A stretch of 64,000 bases of DNA. It comes from Psychromonas sp030397575 (GTDB lineage: Bacteria; Pseudomonadota; Gammaproteobacteria; Enterobacterales; Psychromonadaceae). Shown piece after piece: positions 1 to 9,090 of this stretch. Both the position numbers and the translations under genes were made by a program. Position 1 is the stretch's first letter. Each line of letters starts with the position of its first letter. The notes beneath the pieces are model-generated. The model had not been told where the DNA came from. It worked only from the letters and a program-made list of their open reading frames with translations, and did not search any database. The stretch lies in assembly GCF_046250175.1 (NCBI RefSeq), contig NZ_CP176468.1; one strand, given 5' to 3'.

Positions 1-2
1 AC

Positions 3-1280
3 CAACTGGCAGAACAACATCTCACCTTAAAGCTCACCGAGCAGCATTTAGCGCAGCAAGAGCAGCAAAACCAAATACTTGAAGATAAAGTGCGCGATTT
101 ATCATTACATAATGAAAGCTTACAAATGCAGGCTAATAAACTAACAACACGAGTCAGAGAATCGGACATTCGCTTACAAGCAGGTGAACAACGTTTGCGC
201 GATCAACAGGCAACTGAAGCGAAGTTAAGCCAACAATTTGAAGTGTTATCACAACGTATCTTTAACGATAAATCGACACAGTTTAAACAATTAAATGAAC
301 AATCAATTAAACAGCTGCTGGACCCATTAAGCACGCAGTTAGAAGGCTTTAAAAAACAAGTCAGCGATTGTTACATCAATGAAAGTAAAGAGCGCTTTAA
401 TTTAAAACGAGAAATCGATCAACTCGCGAATTTGAATAGTTTGATGCATCAAGAAACACAAAACTTAACGAATGCCTTAAAAGGTGATAACAAACAGCAA
501 GGTAATTGGGGTGAAGTCGTTCTACAGCGTATTTTAGAAAATTCGGGGTTACGTGAAGGCCATGAATACCAAACTCAGGTCAATTTAAAAGACAGTAAAG
601 GCCAACGTTTTTTACCTGACGTGATTGTTAACTTACCACAAAACCGCAATATCATTATCGACTCTAAAGTGTCTTTAGTGGCTTATGAACGTTATTTTAA
701 TAGCCAAGATGTTGGCGAGCAAAAACAAGCGATTGACGCACATTGTTTATCGATAAGACAACATATTAAAGGCTTAGGGAAAAAAGATTACCAAGATTTA
801 ATTGGCGCGAATACTTTAGATTATGTATTACTGTTTGTGGCCGTTGAACCTGCTTTTATTGTGGCTTTGGAGCATGATCCAAGTTTAGTGCAATTGGCAT
901 TGGATAATAACATCTTACTGGCTAGTCCAAGCAACTTGATGATTGCCCTACGCACTATCGAGAATCTATGGCGCTTTGAACGCCAAGAAAAAAATGGCCA
1001 ATTGATAGCACAACAAGCAAGCAAGCTATACGATAAATTACGCCTGTTCAGTGATAACTTTTTAGAAGTTGGCTCACAGATAGATAAAGCTCAAAAAACT
1101 TACCAAAGTGCTTTAAAACAGCTAAGTGATGGTCGTGGTAATGTGATTCAACAAGCAGAGCAATTAAAGGGACTTGGAGTACCTATTAAGCGCCCTATTG
1201 CGGATAAGTTAACCGCCGACAATAACCAGTTAAGTGACCCGGCTAACCGTACCAATAGCGACAATAATTCAATCACTTAA
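3..1280 (+). CDS. rmuC: RmuC family DNA recombination protein (5' truncated by window)
   Basis: The reading frame is open from the first bases of the window, so the true start lies upstream. A GTG at 90 is only an internal codon. The visible 425 residues begin with a Gln/Glu-rich coiled coil and continue into the conserved RmuC nuclease-like domain, with NWGEVVLQRILE, FLPDVIVNLP and IIIDSKVSL, where the Asp-x-Lys of a PD-(D/E)xK-type fold is visible. RmuC proteins limit DNA inversions and rearrangements at short repeats; the biochemical activity is inferred from the fold. The N-terminal membrane anchor usual in the family is not in view. The 3' end overlaps the convergent LysR gene by 12 bp. 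Identification is confident; the 5' end is unknown. Confidence 0.93.
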   Translation, partial: QLAEQHLTLKLTEQHLAQQEQQNQILEDKVRDLSLHNESLQMQANKLTTRVRESDIRLQAGEQRLRDQQATEAKLSQQFEVLSQRIFNDKSTQFKQLNEQSIKQLLDPLSTQLEGFKKQVSDCYINESKERFNLKREIDQLANLNSLMHQETQNLTNALKGDNKQQGNWGEVVLQRILENSGLREGHEYQTQVNLKDSKGQRFLPDVIVNLPQNRNIIIDSKVSLVAYERYFNSQDVGEQKQAIDAHCLSIRQHIKGLGKKDYQDLIGANTLDYVLLFVAVEPAFIVALEHDPSLVQLALDNNILLASPSNLMIALRTIENLWRFERQEKNGQLIAQQASKLYDKLRLFSDNFLEVGSQIDKAQKTYQSALKQLSDGRGNVIQQAEQLKGLGVPIKRPIADKLTADNNQLSDPANRTNSDNNSIT

Positions 1281-2159
1281 CAACGTTTTGATTGTATCTT
1301 CAAACCATTGATAACGCGCAGGTAACTGACGGTAACGCTTCTGCGTTAAATACAGCGAATCTTGAATAACATGCTGTAATGGTAAGACTTGCAATAATGA
1401 TTGTTGCTGAAATTGCTCAACGGTGCTTTTTGCTAAGACGGTATAACCAACCCCTTTCGCTACCGGTAATAGAATCTGTTGCAGTTGATTAACATAACCT
1501 TTAATCGTTAAGCTGTTTGGACCTTTATAATCTGCTTTAAAATTAACCGATAACACCTTTTCAGCAAAGTGCAGTCCGTCTGGGTGGTTGATAAAGCCAA
1601 TTTGGTTCAAATCCTCAAAACTAAATGCACCTTCAAGCTTCACACTTGCCGGCAACACCAGCTGTAGCTCTTCAACTCCCACTAAGGTTTGCTTGAGTTG
1701 TTCATGAGAGCTTTCTATGGTCACAATGCCTAGATCAACTTTGTTACTTAGCAAATCAGCAATGATGTTCTTATTGGGTGCAGCTTCAACAAATACACTC
1801 AACTCAGGATGAATAGTCTGTTGTTGAACAAAGTGAGGATACAACAGGTTAGCTAATGCGCCAGAACAGGCTATTGAGCATATCCCTTTGGTCATTTCAT
1901 CATGGTTAATTTGTTCGTTTAACTGCGCTTCTAGCTCACGCATGGTTAATGCAGTTTGATAAAGTTTCTCACCCGCTAAGGTTAACTCAAACTGTTTACC
2001 ATAACGCTCTAACAACAAAGTATTAAAGTGCTTCTCAAGTTTTTTAATATGTTGCGTCACACCAGGCTGCGTCATGAATAAACGCTCTGCCGTTTGAGTG
2101 AAATGGCGAGTTTCCGCTAGTGTTATAAATGTATTTAAATGTTTTTGATTAATCATCAT
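1269..2159 (-). CDS. LysR family transcriptional regulator
   Basis: This 296-aa protein has the standard LysR layout. An N-terminal winged helix-turn-helix (about residues 5-65, with FTQTAERLFMTQPGVTQHIKKLE) is followed by a periplasmic-binding-protein-like effector domain (about 90-290). An AAAGG ribosome site precedes the tandem ATG-ATG start. LysR proteins act as cytoplasmic tetramers that respond to small ligands. Here no divergent partner gene is apparent, because trkH upstream is on the same strand, so the target and effector cannot be named. It overlaps the tail of rmuC convergently. Confidence 0.9.
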   Translation of the reverse strand: MMINQKHLNTFITLAETRHFTQTAERLFMTQPGVTQHIKKLEKHFNTLLLERYGKQFELTLAGEKLYQTALTMRELEAQLNEQINHDEMTKGICSIACSGALANLLYPHFVQQQTIHPELSVFVEAAPNKNIIADLLSNKVDLGIVTIESSHEQLKQTLVGVEELQLVLPASVKLEGAFSFEDLNQIGFINHPDGLHFAEKVLSVNFKADYKGPNSLTIKGYVNQLQQILLPVAKGVGYTVLAKSTVEQFQQQSLLQVLPLQHVIQDSLYLTQKRYRQLPARYQWFEDTIKTLLSD

Positions 2160-2218
2160 TTACCTTTGCAGCGAACGCGTAATGTTGAAGCATATATAAG
2201 TTGAAGGAATCCAAAAAT

Positions 2219-3664
2219 TTAACGACGCCAGAAGTGTCGTGTCAGCATCACGGCAACGGTCAAAATCTCTAAGCGTCCCATTAACATTCCAATCGATAAC
2301 ACCCATTTCGATGCATTAGGAAAGTCAGCAAAATTACCTGATGGGCCGATTGCAGGCACTAACCCAGGTCCAACATTTGATACTGCAGTTATAGAAGCAG
2401 TTAGAGAAATCATAGCCTCTGAGCCAAATGCGGTTAACAATAACGTGGATACAGCAATCGTCGCCATATAAGCGAGAATAAACGCGACTAAAGAACGTAA
2501 AATCTCATCACTGACTTTACGATTATTGTATTTTTGAGGGAATAACGCATGTGGATGCATTAGTAGCATCAGTTGACGTTGTAATAAACTAAAGGCTATT
2601 TGAAAACGAAAAATTTTAATGCCACCAGATGTTGAGCCTGAACATGCCCCTGAAAATAATAACCCAGCAAACACCACAACACTAAAGTCCCCCCAAGTTA
2701 AGAAGTCATCTAAACCAAAGCCTGTTGTCGTAATGACAGAGACCACATTAAACATACTTAAACGCAAGGCATCTAACCACATAAACTGCCCAGAATTAAC
2801 AAGGTAGACTGTTAAGCTTAAGGTACAAGCAATAATTAACTTAGCAAAACCTTGTATTTGCGCATCTTGCCACAATGGTGTTAAAGACTTTTGCTGCATA
2901 CTTTTAATCATTAAGAGAAAAGGTATGCCGCCTAAAAACATGAAAACAATAGCATTCCAATGAGCAAAATGAGAGAAGTGCCCCATAGAACTATCGGAGG
3001 TTGAGTAACCCCCCGTAGAGATAGTGGTCATGGCATGGTTAACCGCATCAAAATTTTCCATTCCAGATAAACGATAACCAATATAACAAGCGATGGTTAG
3101 GGTGATATAAACCATTAAAATATCCAAGGCAACCTGGCGCGTTTTAGATGCAGACTTTTCAGACCAATCTGAAGATTCCGTTTGGAATAAGCGCATACCA
3201 CCCACATTTAAGAAAGGTAAAATCGCAACCCCCATCACGATAAAACCAACGCCACCTAACCATTGTAAAATTGAACGCCAAAGTAGAATACTATGATGCA
3301 TGGAATCTAAGCCATGTAATACGGTACTACCAGTAGTAGTGATACCAGACATGGTCTCAAAAAAGGCATCGCTATAACTAATATGCTCTATAAATACAAA
3401 GGGTAACGCGGCAAATAAGCTCGCCAGAATCCATACTCCCGTGGTGAGTAGGAACATCTCCCTGACACCTAGATGAGAACGTTGTTTCTCACCACCAAAA
3501 TATAAGAAAACGATTGAAGCAAGGTGAGTGATCACTATCGATAATAAAAATTCCATACCACCAAAGGTAGCGGTGTAAAAAGCCAATATCATCGGGAAGT
3601 ACATAAACACTGCCATTTTTGACAGTACTAGCCCAGTAATAAAAAACAGTGGACGATAAGTCAT
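2219..3664 (-). CDS. trkH: Trk system potassium uptake protein TrkH
   Basis: This is the inner-membrane K+ translocating subunit of the Trk system, 481 aa, close to the usual 483. The protein is strongly hydrophobic, with four repeated M-P-M units. The selectivity-filter-like loops are visible: TTTGS at residues 109-113, STGG near 217, TTTGFG near 311 and SNVGPG near 431. It is transcribed downstream of trkA with a 10-bp gap, so the two probably form one operon. TrkA gates TrkH by binding NAD(H) or ATP/ADP on the cytoplasmic face. No terminator is obvious in the 59 bp before the LysR gene. Confidence 0.96.
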   Translation of the reverse strand: MTYRPLFFITGLVLSKMAVFMYFPMILAFYTATFGGMEFLLSIVITHLASIVFLYFGGEKQRSHLGVREMFLLTTGVWILASLFAALPFVFIEHISYSDAFFETMSGITTTGSTVLHGLDSMHHSILLWRSILQWLGGVGFIVMGVAILPFLNVGGMRLFQTESSDWSEKSASKTRQVALDILMVYITLTIACYIGYRLSGMENFDAVNHAMTTISTGGYSTSDSSMGHFSHFAHWNAIVFMFLGGIPFLLMIKSMQQKSLTPLWQDAQIQGFAKLIIACTLSLTVYLVNSGQFMWLDALRLSMFNVVSVITTTGFGLDDFLTWGDFSVVVFAGLLFSGACSGSTSGGIKIFRFQIAFSLLQRQLMLLMHPHALFPQKYNNRKVSDEILRSLVAFILAYMATIAVSTLLLTAFGSEAMISLTASITAVSNVGPGLVPAIGPSGNFADFPNASKWVLSIGMLMGRLEILTVAVMLTRHFWRR

Positions 3665-3674
3665 TGTTTACTGC

Positions 3675-5051
3675 TTACAGGAAGAACGGACTAGGTTGGA
3701 ATAGTTTTTCGATATCACTGATGTACTTCTTATTCACTAGGAATAGGATCACGTGGTCATCAGTTTCTATCACGGTATCATCATGGGCAATTAATACTTG
3801 TTCTTCACGTACAATCGCACCAACACTGGTTCCTTTTGGTAGTTTTAATTGTGAAATCTCTTTGCCCACTACTTTTGATGTCATATTATCGCCACGAGCA
3901 ACAATTTCAATGGCTTCAGCTAAGCCTTCGCGTAATGAATAAACGTGTTTTAAATCGGCTTTACGTACATGGGTTAACAGCGCGGATAACGTCGCTTGTT
4001 GTGGGGAAATAGCAATATCCAAAATATTACCTTGGATCAAGTCAACATAGGCAGTACGTTGAATCAGTACCATAGCTTTACGAGCACCAAGACGCTTCGC
4101 TAGCATCGCAGACATGATATTCGCTTCATCGTCATTGGTCACAGTAATAAACAAATCTGTTTGATCGATATGCTCTTCTAATAACAGGTCTTGATCTGAT
4201 GAATCACCACAGAAAACAATGGTATTAGATAAGGTTTCAGATAAGTGCTCTGCACGTCGGAAGTTTTTTTCAATCAGTTTGACCGAATTTTCTTTTTCCA
4301 AACGTTTCGCAAGGCTTTCACCAATATACCCACCGCCAACAATCATAATACGCTTATAAGGATGCTCTAGTTTCTGCATCTCCCCCATGATCGCGCGAAT
4401 ATTTGGGCTGGCGGTGATAAAGAACACTTCATCATCAGCTTCAATAATCGTAGTGCCCTGTGGACGAATCGCTTTACCACGTCTAAAAATGGCAGCGACA
4501 CGTGCTTCGATATTAGGCATATGCTCTTTTAATGCTGAAATAGCATTACCCACCAGCGAACCACCGTAATAAGCACGAATAGCAACTAAACCTACTTTAC
4601 CATTAGCAAAGTTAGCTACTTGCAGAGCCCCTGGATACTCAATCAACTGAGCAATGTAATCACTTACTAACTTCTCAGGTGCTATAATGTGGTCAATTGG
4701 AAAGGCATCTTTATTAAATAACTCTTGTTCATGCATCACCACGGTTTGTGAGCGAATACGGGCTATTTTTTTAGGCACGTTAAATAAGGTAAACGCAATT
4801 TGACAGGCAACCATGTTGATTTCATCGCTATTGGTCACAGCGATCAACATATCAGCATCCACTGCTCCAGCATTGCCTAACGTAGTAGGACACGACGCAC
4901 TACCTTGTATTACACGTAAATCAAAACGGTCTTGTAACTCTTGTAAGGCTTCATGGTTTTCATCAACCACTGTGATATCGTTATTTTCGCCAACTAAATT
5001 TTCAGCTAAAGAAGCGCCTACTTGTCCTGCACCTAAAATAATAATTTTCAT
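3675..5051 (-). CDS. trkA: Trk system potassium uptake regulatory protein TrkA
   Basis: This 458-aa peripheral membrane protein contains two tandem RCK units. Each starts with a Rossmann nucleotide-binding motif, GAGQVG at residues 7-12 and GGGYIG near 238, and each is followed by a TrkA-C domain. The length matches the duplicated enterobacterial TrkA. It regulates the TrkH channel in response to bound nucleotide. It lies immediately upstream of trkH and downstream of rsmB on the same strand, as in the conserved rsmB-trkA order of gammaproteobacteria. Identification is secure. Confidence 0.97.
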   Translation of the reverse strand: MKIIILGAGQVGASLAENLVGENNDITVVDENHEALQELQDRFDLRVIQGSASCPTTLGNAGAVDADMLIAVTNSDEINMVACQIAFTLFNVPKKIARIRSQTVVMHEQELFNKDAFPIDHIIAPEKLVSDYIAQLIEYPGALQVANFANGKVGLVAIRAYYGGSLVGNAISALKEHMPNIEARVAAIFRRGKAIRPQGTTIIEADDEVFFITASPNIRAIMGEMQKLEHPYKRIMIVGGGYIGESLAKRLEKENSVKLIEKNFRRAEHLSETLSNTIVFCGDSSDQDLLLEEHIDQTDLFITVTNDDEANIMSAMLAKRLGARKAMVLIQRTAYVDLIQGNILDIAISPQQATLSALLTHVRKADLKHVYSLREGLAEAIEIVARGDNMTSKVVGKEISQLKLPKGTSVGAIVREEQVLIAHDDTVIETDDHVILFLVNKKYISDIEKLFQPSPFFL

Positions 5052-5095
5052 TTCGTCTCACTAGTTATCGATAGACTATTGTCGTTGATATCGTT

Positions 5096-6394
5096 TTATA
5101 ACGCTTTTTGTAGTTTCGCGTAATAGAAACCATCCATTTTTTGCTCATTTGGCAAAATTTGACGCTGACAAACCGTGTCATTGACCTTACTTGATAAAGG
5201 AATCAATGAGGCATCACTAGTGGATGCTAAAAAACGTTCGATTTGTAAATCATTTTCATCGGGTAAAATTGAGCATGTTGCATATAATAATACCCCACCT
5301 GGTTTCAGGTTTTTCCATAATGCCTGCAGAATATCTTGTTGCAATGATACTAGGTCATTGATATCACTATCACGACGTAACCAACGGATATCTGGGTGAC
5401 GACGGATCACACCTGTTGCACTACAAGGTGCATCGCATAATATACGGTCAAACTGTTCACCTGACCACCATTCGTCTGGCTTAGAGGCATCACCATGGAT
5501 CACGGTTGCTTGTAGGTTTAATCGATCAAGGTTTTCCTGCACGCGCAATAAACGTTTCTCATCAAAGTCCACGGCAACCATCTGTTTAAGCTCAGGTTGT
5601 AGCTCTAATGTGTGAACAGTTTTACCTCCCGGTGCTGAACATGCATCTAAAATCAGCTCATTTGGTTGCGCTTCTAAATAATGTGCCGCTAACTGTGCCG
5701 CCCCATCTTGCACAGACACCCAGCCATCTTCAAAGCCAGGTAATTGATAAACATCACAAGCACTTTCTAAACAAAGCGCATTGTCATTGTTATCAGTACC
5801 TTCAGCTTGCTTATCTTGCGCTGTTAATAGTGCAAGGTATTGCTCACGATCATGAAAACGCGCATTAACACGTAACCACATCGGTGCTTGTTGGTTGTTT
5901 TCAGTCATTATCTCGGCGGCTTTTTCTTCACCATAGGCAGCCTGCAGGCGTTTAACTAACCAGCTTGGGTGACAATATAATAAAGCAGGTTGTTGATCTG
6001 CTTGCTCAATCAAGGCTTCTTGTTCACGTAAAAAGCTTCTTAATACGCCATTAATCATCCCTTTTAAGGCTGGTTTCTTTAGTGCTTTTGCACCATTTAC
6101 TGTTTCACCTACTGCCGCATGGCTTGGAATACGGGTATACAGTAATTGATACATTCCTACTAAAATTAAAAAGTGCAAATCACGTTGTTTACCCGTTAAT
6201 GGTTTTTTCATTAATGAGCGACAAAAGAAATCTAAGCGAGGCAAAGTACGTAGTACACCGTAACAGAGCATTTGTACTAGCGCTTTATCTTTAGGTGTGA
6301 GTTCTTGTTGTATGGCTGGCAATGCTTGTGATAACGATTGCCCCTTTTCTACCACTTGATTTAATACTTTAGCGGCAATCGCACGTACATTCAT
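5096..6394 (-). CDS. rsmB: 16S rRNA (cytosine(967)-C(5))-methyltransferase RsmB
   Basis: RsmB is a SAM-dependent methyltransferase for C967 of 16S rRNA. The 432-aa protein has an N-terminal NusB-like RNA-binding domain (about 1-130) and a C-terminal Rossmann domain. Visible motifs are the SAM-binding DACSAPGGKT near residue 251, the catalytic CDAPCSATG near 320 and the second cysteine motif YATCSI near 374. Both catalytic Cys positions are present. It is followed by trkA and preceded by fmt, with only 5 bp separating it from fmt, which indicates one transcript. Confidence 0.97.
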   Translation of the reverse strand: MNVRAIAAKVLNQVVEKGQSLSQALPAIQQELTPKDKALVQMLCYGVLRTLPRLDFFCRSLMKKPLTGKQRDLHFLILVGMYQLLYTRIPSHAAVGETVNGAKALKKPALKGMINGVLRSFLREQEALIEQADQQPALLYCHPSWLVKRLQAAYGEEKAAEIMTENNQQAPMWLRVNARFHDREQYLALLTAQDKQAEGTDNNDNALCLESACDVYQLPGFEDGWVSVQDGAAQLAAHYLEAQPNELILDACSAPGGKTVHTLELQPELKQMVAVDFDEKRLLRVQENLDRLNLQATVIHGDASKPDEWWSGEQFDRILCDAPCSATGVIRRHPDIRWLRRDSDINDLVSLQQDILQALWKNLKPGGVLLYATCSILPDENDLQIERFLASTSDASLIPLSSKVNDTVCQRQILPNEQKMDGFYYAKLQKAL

Positions 6395-6399
6395 TATTA

Positions 6400-7353
6400 T
6401 TAACCTTGTTCGAGTAAGTTGCTTGATGTACTAAACAGATCATGACGAGAGTTTAAAACATCCGCGACAGGCATCGCTTTTTTGCCTGCTAATTGGATAA
6501 CTTCTAAATTTAAAACACCTTTGCCCGTCGCAACTTGAATACCTTGTTTATCGACTTTTATTACCGAGCCAGCTGATGCAGTTGTCTCAGCGTCAATAAG
6601 TTTAGCTTGGTGTACTTTTATTACTTGTCCTGACCATTGAAAGTGGCTAATAGGCCAAGGATTGAAGGCACGAATACAGCGATCGATAAATTGCGCTTCA
6701 TCTTGCCAATTGATTTGAGCTTCTGCTTTACTTAATTTTTTAGCGTAGGTCGCAGCGCTTTCGTCTTGCTTTTCAGCAACTAATTCACCAGCTTGTAACT
6801 GTTTAATAGTATCAATCAATACTGACGGTGCTTGCTCTGCGACTTTTGCATATAAAGAGGCACTAGTTTCATGGGCATCAATCGGGCAGCTGACTTTTTT
6901 CAGCATGTCACCAGTATCTAAACCTTCGTCCATTTGCATGATGGTCACACCTGTTTCTTTATCGCCTGCCCAAATGGCGCGTTGGAAAGGTGCAGCCCCT
7001 CGCCATCTTGGCAATAATGAGCCGTGTACGTTTAAACAACCTAAGCGAGGTGTAGTTAACACGCTAGTTGGTAAAATTAAACCATAAGCGACGACGATCA
7101 TTAAATCTGCATTTAATGAAGCTAATTGCTCAACACTCTCAGCTTGTTTAAAGTTTTCTGGTTGATAAACTGCAATATCATTCGCTAAAGCCACTTCTTT
7201 AACAGCGCTAGCCGTGAGTTTTTTGCCACGCCCAGCTGGGCGGTCAGGCTGACTATATACTCCGACTATATCAAACTTAGCATCAATCAATGCTTGCAAA
7301 TGGTTAGCAGCAAAATCAGGGGTGCCTGCAAAAATGAGTTTTAGTTTTTCCAC
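6400..7353 (-). CDS. fmt: Methionyl-tRNA formyltransferase
   Basis: Fmt transfers a formyl group from 10-formyl-tetrahydrofolate to Met-tRNAfMet, enabling initiation. At 317 aa it is of normal length. The N-terminal catalytic domain begins with KLIFAGTPDFAA and contains the signature HGSLLPRWRGAAP near residue 110, including the catalytic His and the folate-binding loop; the C-terminal OB-like tRNA-binding domain follows from about 205. It lies 29 bp downstream of def and just upstream of rsmB, the usual def-fmt-rsmB translation cluster. Confidence 0.97.
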   Translation of the reverse strand: MEKLKLIFAGTPDFAANHLQALIDAKFDIVGVYSQPDRPAGRGKKLTASAVKEVALANDIAVYQPENFKQAESVEQLASLNADLMIVVAYGLILPTSVLTTPRLGCLNVHGSLLPRWRGAAPFQRAIWAGDKETGVTIMQMDEGLDTGDMLKKVSCPIDAHETSASLYAKVAEQAPSVLIDTIKQLQAGELVAEKQDESAATYAKKLSKAEAQINWQDEAQFIDRCIRAFNPWPISHFQWSGQVIKVHQAKLIDAETTASAGSVIKVDKQGIQVATGKGVLNLEVIQLAGKKAMPVADVLNSRHDLFSTSSNLLEQG

Positions 7354-7382
7354 AAAATAACCTTAAACCGTTGAATGAATAA

Positions 7383-7895
7383 TTATGAGAATTTTTTCTG
7401 CTGACGTTTTAATTTTTCTAATTTTGCTTTAACGCGCTTTTGCTTAAACGGTGAAAGATAATCAATGAATAGTTTACCTTTTAAATGATCTAATTCATGT
7501 TGAATACATACCGCAAATAAACCGTCAGCTTTAACAACTTGTGTTTCACCATCTAAATCTTGATATTCTAAAGTAACAAATTCAGCACGTTGCACTTCAG
7601 CATTAGTTTCTGGTACAGATAGACAACCTTCTTCAGAAATTTCAACACCATCACTTTCTAAAATAGTTGGGTTGATCAATACTAGTGGTTGATTGCGTTC
7701 AGCAGAGACATCAATAACCACAATACGTTGATGTACATTTACTTGCGTTGCAGCAAGGCCGACACCATCTTCGTCATACATGGTTTCAATCATATCTGCA
7801 GCGAATTGCTTGATTTCAGGGGTGATCTCTTCGACAGGTTTAGCAACCGTTCTTAAACGATCATCTGGAAAATGTAATACTTCGAGTAAAGCCAT
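7383..7895 (-). CDS. def: Peptide deformylase
   Basis: This metalloenzyme removes the N-formyl group from nascent proteins. The 170-aa protein shows all three family motifs: GVGLAATQ near residue 45, EEGCLSVP near 89, whose Cys is a metal ligand, and QHELDH near 132, the HExxH-type metal site with the catalytic Glu. It is the first gene of the minus-strand def-fmt-rsmB-trkA-trkH series. It is divergent from the LysM gene, with a 94-bp gap that must carry both promoters. Confidence 0.97.
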   Translation of the reverse strand: MALLEVLHFPDDRLRTVAKPVEEITPEIKQFAADMIETMYDEDGVGLAATQVNVHQRIVVIDVSAERNQPLVLINPTILESDGVEISEEGCLSVPETNAEVQRAEFVTLEYQDLDGETQVVKADGLFAVCIQHELDHLKGKLFIDYLSPFKQKRVKAKLEKLKRQQKKFS

Positions 7896-7989
7896 GGTAT
7901 TATCGCTCTCATAATTAATGTTAAAAAGTTAATTCTAGTCATTTCCTATTATAAAAAACAGTTTTATTAATCACAGAGCAAGGATTGTT

Positions 7990-9066
7990 ATGAAATTAAA
8001 ACTTATTGCATCGCTCCTCATTGGTGTTGTGTTATCAATGACGGCGCTTGCTGACACGCTGAAACTAAAAGCAGATCATCCAGAAACATATACAGTGAAA
8101 AAAGGAGATACACTATGGGACATCTCAGCACTGTTTTTAAATAGTCCCTGGTTATGGCCTCGTCTATGGGAAAACAACAACCAAATTGAAAATCCACACC
8201 TTATTTACCCTGGTGATGTATTAAATCTTATCTGGGTTGATGGTGAACCACGACTATCCCGTAAACGCCTTAAAAAGCTTTCTCCAACACCACGCATTCA
8301 AGATAAAGACCAAGCTATTCCTATCATTCCACTGAATAGATTGTCAGCCTTTTTAACAAAAGACCATGTTATTGCGCCTGAGTTAGTAGAGGATTCACCT
8401 AAAGTATTAGGCGATGCAGTTGGTTCGCCACGTTTCTTTGAAGGTGATATTTTTTACGGTCAAGGCCAATATGATGAGAATAAATTGTATGGAATCTACC
8501 GTTTAGGCGATAACTTCAAGGGAAAATATAGCGAAAATTTAGGCTCTGAACTACTCTTTATCGGTCAAGCGCAAGTGTCACAAAGCCCTAATGTTGATAA
8601 AACAGATAAGGTAACTCCACTAAGCTTGATTAGAAGCTCTAGAGAAGCGCGCCAAGGTGACCTAATCTTGCCGATTCCTGAATATGAAACATTACCAGCT
8701 TATTTCATTCCTAAGCCAGTAAGTAAATCATTAAAAGGTCACATTTTATCATCGTTAAATGGGCCATCAGCAATTGGTAAATGGGATGTTGTGGTGATTG
8801 ATAAAGGGTCACGAGATGACGTAGAGATCGGTTCAATGTTCTCTATTTTACGCTCAGGACAAGCCATTCTGGTAAATGATGACATTATTTATCAAGATGA
8901 TGGTGATGCCTTTGACCAAATCGGTGATCCTGATTTAACCCTACCAGCAGAACGTGTGGGTGAATTAATGGTATTTAAAGTCTATGAAAAACTAAGTATT
9001 GCGATTTTAATGCGTGGTACTGATGTTATAGGCTCGACATATAAAATTGAAGGGCTAGCGTTTTAA
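7990..9066 (+). CDS. LysM domain-containing exported protein
   Basis: This 358-aa protein starts with a signal peptide of about 21 residues (MKLKLIASLLIGVVLSMTAL). One LysM peptidoglycan-binding module follows at about residues 34-80, with YTVKKGDTLWDISALF and NPHLIYPGDVL. The remaining 280 residues are a predicted periplasmic region with no family I can name. Proteins of this layout commonly sit upstream of dprA in Vibrio- and Shewanella-like genomes; their function is not established. It is probably attached to murein. The stop lies only 24 bp before the proposed dprA start, suggesting co-transcription. Confidence 0.88.
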   Translation: MKLKLIASLLIGVVLSMTALADTLKLKADHPETYTVKKGDTLWDISALFLNSPWLWPRLWENNNQIENPHLIYPGDVLNLIWVDGEPRLSRKRLKKLSPTPRIQDKDQAIPIIPLNRLSAFLTKDHVIAPELVEDSPKVLGDAVGSPRFFEGDIFYGQGQYDENKLYGIYRLGDNFKGKYSENLGSELLFIGQAQVSQSPNVDKTDKVTPLSLIRSSREARQGDLILPIPEYETLPAYFIPKPVSKSLKGHILSSLNGPSAIGKWDVVVIDKGSRDDVEIGSMFSILRSGQAILVNDDIIYQDDGDAFDQIGDPDLTLPAERVGELMVFKVYEKLSIAILMRGTDVIGSTYKIEGLAF

Positions 9067-9090
9067 GCCTTTTTATTAAGGTAGGTTACT